From: Discostella pseudostelligera
Taxonomy: Eukaryota > Bacillariophyta > Thalassiosirophyceae > Thalassiosirales > Thalassiosiraceae
Direction: 5' to 3'
DNA length: 30,782 nt
Assembly (NCBI GenBank): GCA_036940085.1
Contig: JALLBK010000204.1
Span: 1 to 30,782 of the forward strand
Numbering within the stretch: position 1 is the stretch's first letter; each line of letters opens with the position of its first letter. Shown here piece by piece: positions 1 to 9,305 of this stretch. The notes under the pieces were generated by a model, which saw only the letters and a list, made by a program, of their open reading frames with translations, was not told the origin of the DNA and searched no databases. A program made the position numbers and the translations under genes.

Positions 1-18
1 TGCCTTGCAAAACTAACC

Positions 19-1384
19 TCAATTGGATGGTTTCTTCATCCTCTGCTGTACCAACTCATATGTCACGAAAAAGATACAAACACTCGGTGCAATATATGCC
101 ACTCGTGGCACTACCCCAGCAAACAGTCCCGAAAGTCCATCCTCCTGCACTATTTTCGATGCACATGCCACCACCGATCCCCCATACGTATTGGCTGTAT
201 CAGTCATCATCAATGTTTTAATTCGATCCAGGGGATTGGTAATTGCTGCCGAGAACGACCCCGCTGCGGCACCGCATGCGGCTGCTTCCAGTGCCGAGAG
301 TGATCCAGAGTCTACATCCCTCGATCGACGGCGTTTCGCCTGAAGGTAGAGACTTTTGGTTACTTCAAATGTTGTTAATTGAGCCACACGGAATGGTACG
401 TCGCTGTAAAAAGTGAGCAACATCGATGCCGACAAATCACAGAAGATTAGCAAGAAGAAAGCTGTGAGCGAGAACAAATTCCGACACAACAGATGTGATC
501 ATTCCAATTTTGATGATTCAACATCAAAAAACATACCGTGCCAAACCACCTGTATAACCCTGATAAAAACCCGCCATTCCACTCTTCTCCCAAATGCCTT
601 TAATCGCCTCACTCATGCTAGGATAAATACCCGCTTGTAATTGCTGTTTGACCACCTCGGAGGGGCACAACCATCCACTACCAGTGACATCACCCATAAC
701 TGCTGCCAATGCATAGATGAATGCCGGCTTGATACTTGGAAAACGATTCATCAAAGATTGTTTGTAGATTTCGTAGGATCCAAAGGTCAATACCCTTTAT
801 TATTTGTTGGTGCATGTATGGATCGAGATAATCAATCAGAATCATAATGCGAAATGAAAGAGATGATAATTATAAAATGACACACCGAGACAAACAGCCA
901 CTCACCCGTACGGAACCTGTCCAACCAAACTTCCTGCCACACCCTTGTACAATCCACTCATACGAAATGCATCACCCTGCTTCATTTGCATCCGCGTTTT
1001 GATGGTATCAACCGGGTACATCCCAAAGATGCTTACCGCTCGTGCCGCCGCTGCGGCAGCTAGGTGAGATCGAGCATCAATAACAGTCTGAATGAATGAT
1101 TTTAGGATGGATGATACTTGAATAGTGGAAGGTGGAGTTGATTTTGCAGTCGAGGAGAGTTTGGCGCCGCCACCGCCGCCACCGCGAGGCAATAATGCGA
1201 CCGTCGATGCGATGGCTGTGCTGGCAGCAAGGGACGACGATGGTCGTTTCATTGGTGATAGGATAGCACATGTCGGACTAGCAGCAGAGAAATGGGAGGA
1301 AAGGAAGACAAGTGCGAGAACTGAGATTAGTAGGGAGGAAGCCTTGCGGCTTGGGGGGTGAGTAGGAGGGATCATGATGGTCAT
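19..1384 (-). CDS. Mitochondrial carrier family protein, S-adenosylmethionine carrier-like
   Basis: Three exons on the minus strand, 1384-906, 794-537 and 403-19, join in phase at GTGAGT and GTATGT donors and AG acceptors to give 373 residues. All three carrier signatures are visible: P124-x-D126-x-x-K129, P204-x-E206-x-x-K209 and P303-x-D305-x-x-K308. The stretch LLRD-VPF-type (here LARDVPFRVAQ) after the second repeat, and VPYGVLTFGSYE after the first, resemble SAM carriers, which exchange SAM for S-adenosylhomocysteine across an organelle membrane. The first 45 residues form a hydrophobic signal-like segment (about 16-36) ending SAASP, followed by a Ser/Ala/Gly-rich stretch. This could be a bipartite plastid presequence, although the motif is not a clean ASAF. 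The substrate is inferred from similarity. Membership of the carrier family is secure; SAM specificity and plastid location are not. Confidence 0.85.
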
Positions 1385-1845
1385 GGTTTCAAGGTGCTAT
1401 GCTGTTGGTGTTTGAGGAGGCATCGATCATCGCGAGAGCGAAAGCGAGAGTCTGCGAGAGTGATGGTGATGGCAGGTGATGGCGAAGGCAGGTGACGTCA
1501 TTGTACTTTTCTTCCCGTCATTTTTACCTCAACGTTCCCGCCGCCATTCCTTCGCCACGAAAGACACTCTTCAAGAGAGTTGGCTCTTTGGAAGGTGGCG
1601 TTAGTCGTTGCAGAAGACCCAAAGCAATGTCAATGATCAAGCAACTCGGGAAACTGTCGTAGAAGTGCTGGATCTTTGTATCAGGTGGTTATGTGTTGTC
1701 TTTCCTTTGATGTCGTAGTTGATAAATGTCATAACTGCTTCCATCGTATCGGAATAGATGTTCCTGAACAAGTATCTTCTGTCAGTCTAATGAAACATTT
1801 CTTCTTACTAAGTATCAATAATTACTGGGCGTTGGTACAATTTTG
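1385..1845. other. Intergenic region, upstream of the carrier gene, with CRE-like and E2F-like motifs
   Basis: There is no convincing gene here. It is the upstream region of the minus-strand carrier gene and the downstream region of the transporter gene. It holds a GCGAGAG-rich stretch near 1433-1460, a perfect TGACGTCA palindrome at 1493-1500 and TTCCCGCC at 1535-1542 (E2F-core-like on the minus strand). The right part, 1600-1845, looks like plain 3' flank. Confidence 0.5.
1493..1500. promoter_or_regulatory. CRE-type TGACGTCA palindrome
   Basis: A perfect 8-bp CRE palindrome lies about 109 bp upstream of the carrier start codon. In diatoms TGACGT-type elements bound by bZIP proteins are known to mediate CO2/cAMP-responsive transcription. 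Whether this copy is used is inference. Confidence 0.35.
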
Positions 1846-3459
1846 TTAGCGTAGAATTGAGCCATAATTCACCAAGCTCCTGTTGTGTGCATCGATACCA
1901 ACTATCGCACACGACGTATTCTTGGTTTCGCCATTCATTCTTCTACCATCATTTTCTTCATCAGTTGCATCCGTCGACAGCAATAGCTCTATTTTTTCTC
2001 CCCCACATTGCATCGTTGTTTCAGAGTATTGCATGATATACTCATTGATTGCAAACACTACCGCAGATGTCATTGTTACTAGTGCACCAAAGATATTTGG
2101 ACCAGTCATATGAAACTGCGCATTCGGAGAAAACACCATGGCGACTATCCACTGGGGTATGATTTTCAATTGTCCAACTAGTCCCACTGCCACAGTCGAT
2201 GTCAAATGGGCAAGGAAGGTACAATTCACTTGGAAGATTAATGTTGGCAACGATCCACCGAGGACATCCAATTTTACAGACGATGATAAATTGCGAAATG
2301 CATGGAACCAACCAGCAGTGACCGGTATTTCATCACCACCATCTGATAAGCCATCCTCGACCGACTTCCTTGATCCCTCGAATATTGAAGCAAGCAACAG
2401 TGCCACAATTGCCGATATCGCAGTCTTTATTGCTGTCAATTCGACAGAACCCACTGATCCACACAGTCGATGATTCCTACTGTTACGACTACTCCCTCCC
2501 TCCTCCATTAATTCCACACATGCCGATCGTAATGTCGCTACACACAATCCCATGAGCATGGGTGATATCAAATTCACGCCAATGGCAAATATGGTAAAAC
2601 TGGTCGAACTCCCATCCTCCGAATGTTGTCGTCCTACTTGTACTGTCAAAATCACCGTCCCAACAAAACATCCACATAAACATATCAAACCCAATGTGGA
2701 TGTATGCTCTCCATTAATAAACCATGCACCCAATACTGTCCAAATAATGTCGGTAGATTGAAGAAGTAAATGGGTGGGAGTGGGTATGAGATGCAACCCT
2801 AAATTCATGACAGCTTTTTTGAGTCCGAATAGAAAGCCGACGGGGAAGATGATGTACAGTTTCCATAGGAAGTTGGGTCCGAAGATGCAGCTTGGTGGTG
2901 GATCAGACTGTGATAACGTGGGTACTATTGGGTTTACTGTGGATGGCACTGTTGTTGTTGCTTTGGTGAATAATTGTAATTCTTGTAGACTTCCTTCCCC
3001 TGCTCTTTCTCTACCGCTACCCCCCAAACCATCAGAACCCACTTCAACCCCACCACCATCACTACCCTTCTTCGAATAATTCACCAACCAATAATAATAA
3101 TTCCCAATATTCGCACAAGTCAACATCATCGAAACACACAGTAATTGTATCCCAGCCGTAGCCATGGGATAGGGATAATATTCCTTTTGAAAAAAGTGTT
3201 TATTGTAGATGGGTATTAAAGAGACGGTGGACCAGAAAAGTGCTATGGAGGCGGTGATGGTGATTGCACGATGGTGACGGTTTGGAAATATTGATAGCTG
3301 ATAATGATGATCTGTCGGAGATGATGGTAGGGTGGTGGCGGGAGGAAGGAGTACTATTGTTGTTTGAGGCGGTGGAGACGGCGGCGAGAGCGGCGACAAT
3401 GACGACCGATGATGTTGTGCCTCCTCCGCTGACACCTCGATGAACATAGCTTCGTCCAT
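1846..3459 (-). CDS. Drug/metabolite transporter superfamily protein (TPT/nucleotide-sugar transporter type)
   Basis: A single exon of 537 residues. It is a multi-pass membrane protein: hydrophobic helices begin near residue 66 (IALFWSTVSLIPIYNKHFF) and continue to the C-terminus. The arrangement matches the TPT/SLC35 branch of the DMT superfamily. 'IYNKHFFQ' is the family's helix-1 start, 'LIPTPTHLLLQSTDIIWTVLGAWFINGEH' matches the helix 3-4 region, and 'VGLVGQLKIIPQWIVAMVFS' matches the late conserved helix with its lysine. Members exchange phosphorylated sugars or nucleotide sugars. The substrate cannot be read from the sequence. Two low-complexity inserts are odd: a Ser/Pro-rich N-terminus and a Gly-rich loop at about residues 131-160. 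No clear plastid presequence is visible, so a Golgi/ER or outer plastid membrane location is possible. Confidence 0.78.
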   Translation of the reverse strand: MDEAMFIEVSAEEAQHHRSSLSPLSPPSPPPQTTIVLLPPATTLPSSPTDHHYQLSIFPNRHHRAITITASIALFWSTVSLIPIYNKHFFQKEYYPYPMATAGIQLLCVSMMLTCANIGNYYYWLVNYSKKGSDGGGVEVGSDGLGGSGRERAGEGSLQELQLFTKATTTVPSTVNPIVPTLSQSDPPPSCIFGPNFLWKLYIIFPVGFLFGLKKAVMNLGLHLIPTPTHLLLQSTDIIWTVLGAWFINGEHTSTLGLICLCGCFVGTVILTVQVGRQHSEDGSSTSFTIFAIGVNLISPMLMGLCVATLRSACVELMEEGGSSRNSRNHRLCGSVGSVELTAIKTAISAIVALLLASIFEGSRKSVEDGLSDGGDEIPVTAGWFHAFRNLSSSVKLDVLGGSLPTLIFQVNCTFLAHLTSTVAVGLVGQLKIIPQWIVAMVFSPNAQFHMTGPNIFGALVTMTSAVVFAINEYIMQYSETTMQCGGEKIELLLSTDATDEENDGRRMNGETKNTSCAIVGIDAHNRSLVNYGSILR

Positions 3460-3908
3460 TATTATTTGTGGTTAGATTACTTGTTGATTTTTCAATGGAA
3501 GCAATGCTGAAGGGAGACACGCAGCCTGTTGTCCATTCTTCATCGATCATGGTTATCAGGGTGCATGAGCGTCATGGTTCCTTTGAATTTTTGTGTCATA
3601 ATTTTCTGCATGCAGTGTGTTCGCTAGCTGGAGAGTCTTCGTCCTTCCCGCTCAATCCAATAGTAATTCCTCTAACAGAATTCTTGTGGATGGGAAAGAT
3701 CTCTGCAACTTCAGCAAAAGAGCGATAGTTTGTACAGTAGAGTGGTAGAAACATTCGCTGAATCGCGGGCTTCATCGGCACATCATCCACAGCCCAATCC
3801 ATCATCCATCACAACCAACAACCAACGCAGAACTCCCCTCAGCACGATGATGGTCGGTGGTCGGGTATTTGAGGGCAAGGAGTACGATAGTAGTGAAACA
3901 ACAACATC
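3460..3908. other. Divergent intergenic region between the DMT transporter and the unknown presequence protein
   Basis: Presumed bidirectional promoter. No clear TATA box or repeated element was seen. The minus strand carries an open stretch at 3596-3805 whose translation resembles a helix-turn-helix fragment; it is listed separately as a possible relic. Confidence 0.4.
3596..3805 (-). pseudogene. Possible relic of a transposon-type helix-turn-helix (Psq-like) domain
   Basis: The minus-strand translation reads NYRSFAEVAEIFPIHKNSV followed by RGITIGLSGKDEDSPASEH and CRKL, then stops at 3596. The spacing 'SFAEVAEIFPIHKNSVRG' looks like a Psq/pogo-type HTH (SxxEAAxxFgVxxxTVrxR), a domain common in repeat-encoded proteins. 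The open stretch is about 70 codons, has no partner domain and sits inside a divergent promoter. A decayed element fragment is therefore more likely than a gene. The call is tentative, since chance similarity over 50 residues cannot be excluded by eye. Confidence 0.25.
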
Positions 3909-4943
3909 ATGGCTCGCCTATCATTCCTAGCCAACACTCTCCAAGCATTGTCAATTATGGCATCATGGTCATACCATATCATGATGATGGCCGAAGTATC
4001 TTCATTTCGTATTTCTCCACCTTCTAAAAGTAGTACTGGCAGGCCATCCTTCATGACGACGATGACGACAACGTCGGCGATGCTGATGGCGCCAACATCC
4101 AAATCGGACATCCATACAGGTTATGCTTCATGGAAACCATTGCGCGATAAATCATTTGTCATCTGGAACGAACCATACTCGACATTATACGCACAATATT
4201 CATTGGCGACCACAAGAGCATCAACTCTCCTCCGAAGCAGCAGCAGCGGAAGCACAGACGACGACACGAAAGAAAATCAAACAACAACAACACCCTTGAC
4301 ACCTGAGACAATCGCTGAAATGATCGAGGTATCCTTCATTCAATCCTGTCTCCAACTCTCCCAGGGGTACATTGACGTAATCAAACTTTTCATTGTGGCT
4401 GTCAAGGCAGGATATGAAATCTCTCTTTCTCTCCACGAATTGCACACCTTGGTTACCAACTGTCCCGTAAATTCAGCTGGGAGGGATTTAATGAACGAAG
4501 AGAAGGAATTACGATATGAATGGATGAAATTGGTGTATGAATTATTGAATGCATTGAATCAAAATGCAGAGATGCAATCTGGTGATGGTGTCGGTGCAGA
4601 AGGGGGAAGTAATGCCGATGCACGGATTTCTGGAGTGGTGAAGTCCATGCTATCCATCCAACGGACACTCCTTGATGAAGAATCAAGTTCAGGTGGCAAA
4701 CAAGATGCCACAGTCAGTTTGACCAATCTTACTGTCGATCAAGCACGTGCGAAAAGTAATTCCTTATCGGTATTGTATGAAACGACACTGAACAATCCAA
4801 TGGAAAGGGCGATATTGACGAATGATATTCGGGTGGCAATATTGACATTTCGTGTTTTGCAAGAGGAGAGGATTTGTTTGCAGGATAAATCGAGTGGTGG
4901 CATGGAAGAACGAGTGCCTCGACCTCCCATACCTGGGACATGA
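3909..4943 (+). CDS. Presequence-bearing protein of unknown function
   Basis: A single exon of 344 residues that I do not recognise. The N-terminus (residues 1-32) contains a moderately hydrophobic stretch followed by 'AEVSSFRISPPSKSS'. This resembles a signal peptide with an ASAF-like cleavage site and a Ser/Thr-rich transit peptide, so import into the plastid is plausible. The mature part is mainly helical. It has a conserved-looking block at about 135-215 (EMIEVSFIQSCLQLSQGYID, the LHELHTLVTNCPVNSAGRDL stretch, then a helix rich in Glu, Trp and Leu), a Gly/Asp-rich linker at about 222-240 and a helical C-terminus ending in a Pro-rich tail. No catalytic motif is evident. Its 3' end faces that of the AlkB-SRA gene, with 154 bp between the two stop codons. 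Confidence 0.7.
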   Translation: MARLSFLANTLQALSIMASWSYHIMMMAEVSSFRISPPSKSSTGRPSFMTTMTTTSAMLMAPTSKSDIHTGYASWKPLRDKSFVIWNEPYSTLYAQYSLATTRASTLLRSSSSGSTDDDTKENQTTTTPLTPETIAEMIEVSFIQSCLQLSQGYIDVIKLFIVAVKAGYEISLSLHELHTLVTNCPVNSAGRDLMNEEKELRYEWMKLVYELLNALNQNAEMQSGDGVGAEGGSNADARISGVVKSMLSIQRTLLDEESSSGGKQDATVSLTNLTVDQARAKSNSLSVLYETTLNNPMERAILTNDIRVAILTFRVLQEERICLQDKSSGGMEERVPRPPIPGT

Positions 4944-5097
4944 CATTCAGGATGAGCATGATTAATTTATCCCTCCTAACTTTCACTCTAACACTCTAGG
5001 ATAACAGACTGTAAGTTGTTCGACATTTAAACATCGACCCATGTAGTATTGGCCTATGGTACGCCCCTTTCATCGAGAAGCACGAATCATCTCATCG

Positions 5098-8000
5098 TTA
5101 TCCCTGCATACGAAAATACTTGCGTACTGCAGGCATGTTTTTGAGCAAAGCGCTCGATGTCAGCCATTTATCGTGACTTTTGGAATATCCTTTATAATGC
5201 ACCAAGTATTTTGCACACCCGCCTCTTGCATCTTCTTTCACCTTCAATACCTTGGCCACATATAGATGATATTTGTCCCAAGCATAGATCTTTTCTTTGA
5301 CGTTGAACGTTGTCAATGCCGGAGAATTTGCATCAGCGATGTGTGCAAATCGTGGTGATGTCCGCATGCGTGTCATCTCACTTGCTTCGTGTACGCAATC
5401 ATCCAAGTAAGTAGTTTCCTTCCCGTCGGGTGAAAGAAAATCACACAGATCTGTCTTCCGACGCTTGCCCGAAATACACCACTTCACCGTCACCTTCACC
5501 TGCCTAAACACCTTCCTCCTTCTGTCCACGCAATACAACGCTTCCAAAGGCTGAGATATCGATTGCATTCCTTCTTCTACATTGGTGGTAAATCGAACGA
5601 CGCTCTGTCGAGTTCGAGGCTCGACGATTTGAGGTACTCGTTCAGGCATTTGGACTCTTTTGCGTTTGTTTGATTTCAGTTGAGTCCTTCCACCTTCGAA
5701 TATATGTTGATTACTTGTCACAAGTCTCTTACGGTTATCTGACATTGTCTCATCCCACAGAGCTTCTCCGCATATGTTACGAAGTGAACGAGTTGTACAG
5801 ATTTCAAGGAGATGACTTGCGTTATCAGTGAGCTGAATGAAACTCTTCCAGTACTCTGTCAGTATGACTGAATAGGAAAACACTTCAAGTTCCTCAAATG
5901 CATCAGGTGATATCGACATCGCAATTTTGTCGTTTACTGGAAAGCTTTCCATCGGGAGCTCTGTCTCAGCATTGTCACTCTTTGAACTCACGCTCGGTGT
6001 GTTTTGGCATGCAAATACTTGTGTTGAGGGATGGCACGGTGCACTAGAATATGTATGCATCGTCGTCGTTCCCTTCACTCTGAGAAGGCCGGCAGAACTT
6101 GCAACACTTTGAGTATTGCATCTGGCAACCGTCTCATTCAAAAGTCTTGGTAACTTATCCAAAAAGTTAAACCGACGAGGCTCAAGCACCAATTCGTGCT
6201 TACGTCCATGCGAGAGTTGAATCTTTTCCAATAGATCCTGTAAATTCAAGCGGTTGTAATAATTGTCGTTTTGACCAGTAGAATTCAATTCTAATTTCGG
6301 GTTTCGTTCAAGGTGAAAAGTAAACTGAGTGCCACCAGCAGGAATGCCATCATTAATCGCGCCAACCAGGTTGCCGTTTGCATCCCATGCTTTGGTCACA
6401 ACATCTGTTTTCATGAGTACAAGTGAGAGTTAGAAAGAGACAGGCCAAGTGCATTCATAAATGAACTCTTTACGTACACAGCCCATCATATCGGTAAGAC
6501 GTTCGGCCGCCATCAAGCTCCGGTGGGGCGTATTTCGTATTAAGGTTGGATGAACGAAAGACTCGAATCGGGTGTGTTTTAGAATAGCTCAAACAGAGTG
6601 CTCCACCACCTACAAGTTTGCATCACAGCACATGAATAAGTAAAAAGGCAAACCACAAATGAGGAATGAGTGAATTGTCACAAAACTTTCCTTGCTTCCG
6701 ACTACTCGTATACCTCAACCATTGCAACCCTGTTGAATTGATAAGATGTTTAGTATATTAACATGCGCAAGCAAGATACTTCTAGTCTTCATTGCACTCA
6801 CCGTCTTCCTCTCGTAAGCCAGGGTCTTGTCGACTGACAACAATTGAATCCGATCCAAGTTTCATACTTCCGTTAATGCCACGTTGGTCTGCCCTATGTG
6901 CACGTGACGTAAAAAGGAACCGCCTACTATGACATGATCCCTCGACAACTCCTCGTGGATGGCCAAATGATACTAATCTTAAAGTAGAGAATGCAATGCG
7001 CGTTTTGCAATAGGGTATCAGGTACTGATATGTTGAGTGGAAGTTCGAAAAAGTACTTAGCTGCATACGAACTCACGGAGCTTTGGCCCTCATCCGCGAG
7101 AGAAATGACACAAAGTTTGATATTGCTGTTTGCGAATACTCGGGCATTTCGGTGAGAGCTACACCTGTGTCGACGGGAACTATTGCCTCATTGCCGTGCC
7201 TAAAGATCAACACAAACCTATGTGCTGTACTCCCAATTCTTTTAGGTAGGGCATGCTCGTACCCAGCCTGCATTATGCCATCCATTACATAACCATCGCC
7301 TTCACCTATATAGAGCTGAATTTCTTCATCTCCGTCAGACAATTGTTTTGCTCTTTTGGTTGGCCGAACACGGATTGTTCTGGGTTCACCTGGAGCATCG
7401 ATAACAACACACAGAACAACAGATTCGCCTTCGAATATTTTTCATTGCAAAGAAGAGGTAAGAACGCGCAACAAACAGTGCTAACATCGCTGTACAACGA
7501 CATTTGGTGGTTTCAGTAACCAGTGCTTACCTTGAGTGTCATCTGCATGCCACCCTATGCTGTCCTCTCCATCTTTGTAAACAATTAGATCGACACCAAT
7601 ACCCCATTGATCATGAGGCAGCTTGTACATTCTCGCAAGATCCTTCGCGCAACTTGCAACTTCAGGTACACATTCAATCGGAAGTGCTTTCATCTTTATC
7701 CCATGGTACATGTATCCAACGTTTGATTGTGCTGCTTTGGATGAGAGTAGAACGTGGAACCTCGGCTCATTAAATATTTGACTCCGTGAGTATTGCCGGT
7801 ATAATTTGCATTGTTTCATCGCCTTTGAGAGAGCCATTCTCTTTTCATGCGGAAGTATGTTTGTATGAACACGGATCTTTCCTCCGCGGCTCAGTGGAAT
7901 ATCTATTGTCGACGTACGCTGAGAAACATCCTCGTGTAGACCTGAGCCAGCATAAATATCAGACCAAGCACTGTAGGATGCATTAGTTTCATTGTACCGC

Positions 8001-8782
8001 CTAATACGACCAATTATACGACCCGAGTTTGTTGTATTGACGTGGACATGAGAACTGGTGGAGAGTGACGAAGCAATTCCTGCATCTAACGAAGATCCTC
8101 CATGTGAGGAATCTATTGTCGCCATTCTTGTTGCAACCGTAGCAAGCAAATCCATATTTTGCATGATGAGAGAAGTGGCACCCGCAATGCTTCCATTATT
8201 GACAGTAGCATAGCTAGGAGCGGGTTGGAAGTGTAGCGAACCTTGTCCGTTTGTAACACTATCATGAGGCAACGCCCAATTCAAATACTGCATGCTGGCC
8301 AAATCATGCATGATGTGAGTATTGACAGCTGCAATAACCTGACCATTCCCAGGGAGAGCGTTTTGAAAGTATGGAGAGTGGGTAATATTATCATGATGAT
8401 ATGGTGTTGTGCACTGTTTGCACCGACTCTGTTCCAAATGACCGGCTATGACCCCATTGCAATTGCAAAGATTCTCCCCACGCAGCTGCTTATATTGCAG
8501 TCAAGTAAGTAATCATTAGAAGAAAAGCAGCAAACACGTGAACGTGATAGTTGTGAATATTATGGCAGGATAAATCTGAATTAGCGTGCACCAAGTACTG
8601 TGCAAAGTTCTCACCGTCGCATCTGCTCCGGCATCAGTCGGCGAGGATGATGCCGATACCGATGTTGACGGTGCATTTTCGCCACATCGTGGCCCGCGAA
8701 GATTCTGGTCGTCAACTGTGGCTCTCTTAAGAGAGATGGTCGCATACACTCGAGGGATCAGAAGGAGAGCATTGCCATACAT
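5098..8782 (-). CDS. AlkB-type 2OG-Fe(II) dioxygenase fused to an SRA/YDG domain and a C-terminal chromo-barrel
   Basis: Seven minus-strand exons (8782-8615, 8485-7531, 7428-7077, 6977-6802, 6729-6682, 6609-6478, 6404-5098) join in phase to 1045 residues. Residues 63-81 carry a C-x-C-x12-C-x2-C cluster. About 285-452 is an AlkB core: H369-x-D371 (GWHADD) and H433 as iron ligands, and R445...R451 as the 2-oxoglutarate arginine pair. About 493-650 is an SRA domain: FGHPRGVVEG, HRADQRGI, SIVVS, Y557-T558, PIRVFRSS, KYAP and YRYDGLY at 605-611. KRKR and GKRRK motifs suggest nuclear import. About 979-1045 is an MRG15-like chromo-barrel with Y992, Y1014, Y1017 and W1024 in cage-like positions. Expected role: recognise modified DNA and methylated histone tails, and oxidatively remove alkyl or methyl groups. 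Target base and activity are inference. The 48-bp exon 5 has a weaker donor (GTGACA). Confidence 0.88.
8486..8614 (-). other. Intron 1 of the AlkB-SRA-chromo gene, which fixes the true start
   Basis: The GTGAGA donor at 8614 and the AAGCAG acceptor at 8486 are separated by 129 bp, with a CTAATGA branch-point-like sequence near the 3' end. Removing it joins a 56-codon first exon that has a genuine ATG at 8782 to the long second exon. Without it, the second exon lacks an upstream ATG and would need a TTG start at 8437. A second acceptor 3 bp earlier (exon start 8488) would add one Gln. Confidence 0.7.
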
Positions 8783-9050
8783 CGTCAGATAATAATTTGG
8801 TTCTCTTTCCTTGTCGGTGAACTTTGGGTAATGTTGATGGTGACGTTGGATGTGGTTGATGTGCCTAGGATTTCAGAAATGAGCGATGCCAATAATGATT
8901 CCTACGTGAATTCTACGTGATGCCAGCTCTTGGCTTGGGTGCTTACTTCGTCCTCCATCCTCTATCCGTGTTCCGAGATGTCGTTATTGTGCATGGTCAT
9001 CAAACTCTGCACAACAATGGATTCATCGGAGCCATGACAAAGCGCTAAGA

Positions 9051-9072
9051 ATGTGCAAATAAATTTGCACAT
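9051..9072. repeat. Perfect 10-bp inverted repeat with a 2-bp centre
   Basis: The arms ATGTGCAAAT and ATTTGCACAT are exact reverse complements around AA. This could be a dimeric transcription-factor site or a hairpin. It lies 30 bp from a second inverted repeat. Confidence 0.6.
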
Positions 9073-9101
9073 GCCCCAATGAGATATGAAATAATAACTG
9101 G

Positions 9102-9139
9102 TGCAGGTAAAAGAGAAGCACTTAAAAGTTTTACCTGCA
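9102..9139. repeat. Perfect 11-bp inverted repeat with a 16-bp loop
   Basis: TGCAGGTAAAA at 9102-9112 pairs exactly with TTTTACCTGCA at 9129-9139. The right arm read on the minus strand contains a GTAAAA donor-like sequence, so the stem could be RNA-level structure around a splice site or a relic of a small insertion. Confidence 0.55.
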
Positions 9140-9305
9140 TGATCAATTCCACCGTGACCGCGATTGTACATAATCGAACCAGTACCATTCTCCAATAGTG
9201 TTCAACACATTATTTTGATGAATATCTCAATAGCAAGTGAATACTGGATCCTTAAACTTCCATCAACACTATCCAAGCATTATTTCGCAAAACGACCAAT
9301 GAATC

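Larger units (their letters stand above)
8783..9305. other. Intergenic region upstream of the AlkB-SRA-chromo gene, with two hairpin-forming inverted repeats
   Basis: Between the fusion gene's start and the YjbQ stop codon. It contains TACGTGA in direct repeat at about 8903-8920 and two perfect inverted repeats at 9051-9072 and 9102-9139. A minus-strand open stretch at 8962-9195 contains an intron-like GTAAAA...TTCTTAG segment, but no gene could be established. Confidence 0.45.

Noticed and set aside
5098..6414. Separate chromo-domain gene starting at ATG 6414
   Set aside because: The ATG lies 10 bases before the splice acceptor. Joining the upstream exon restores the SRA core YRYDGLYVV across the border, so this is the last exon of a larger gene.
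7481..8437. AlkB gene starting at 8437
   Set aside because: The codon at 8437 is TTG, and the frame is open upstream to a good splice acceptor. The ATG at 8782 in a preceding exon is the better start.
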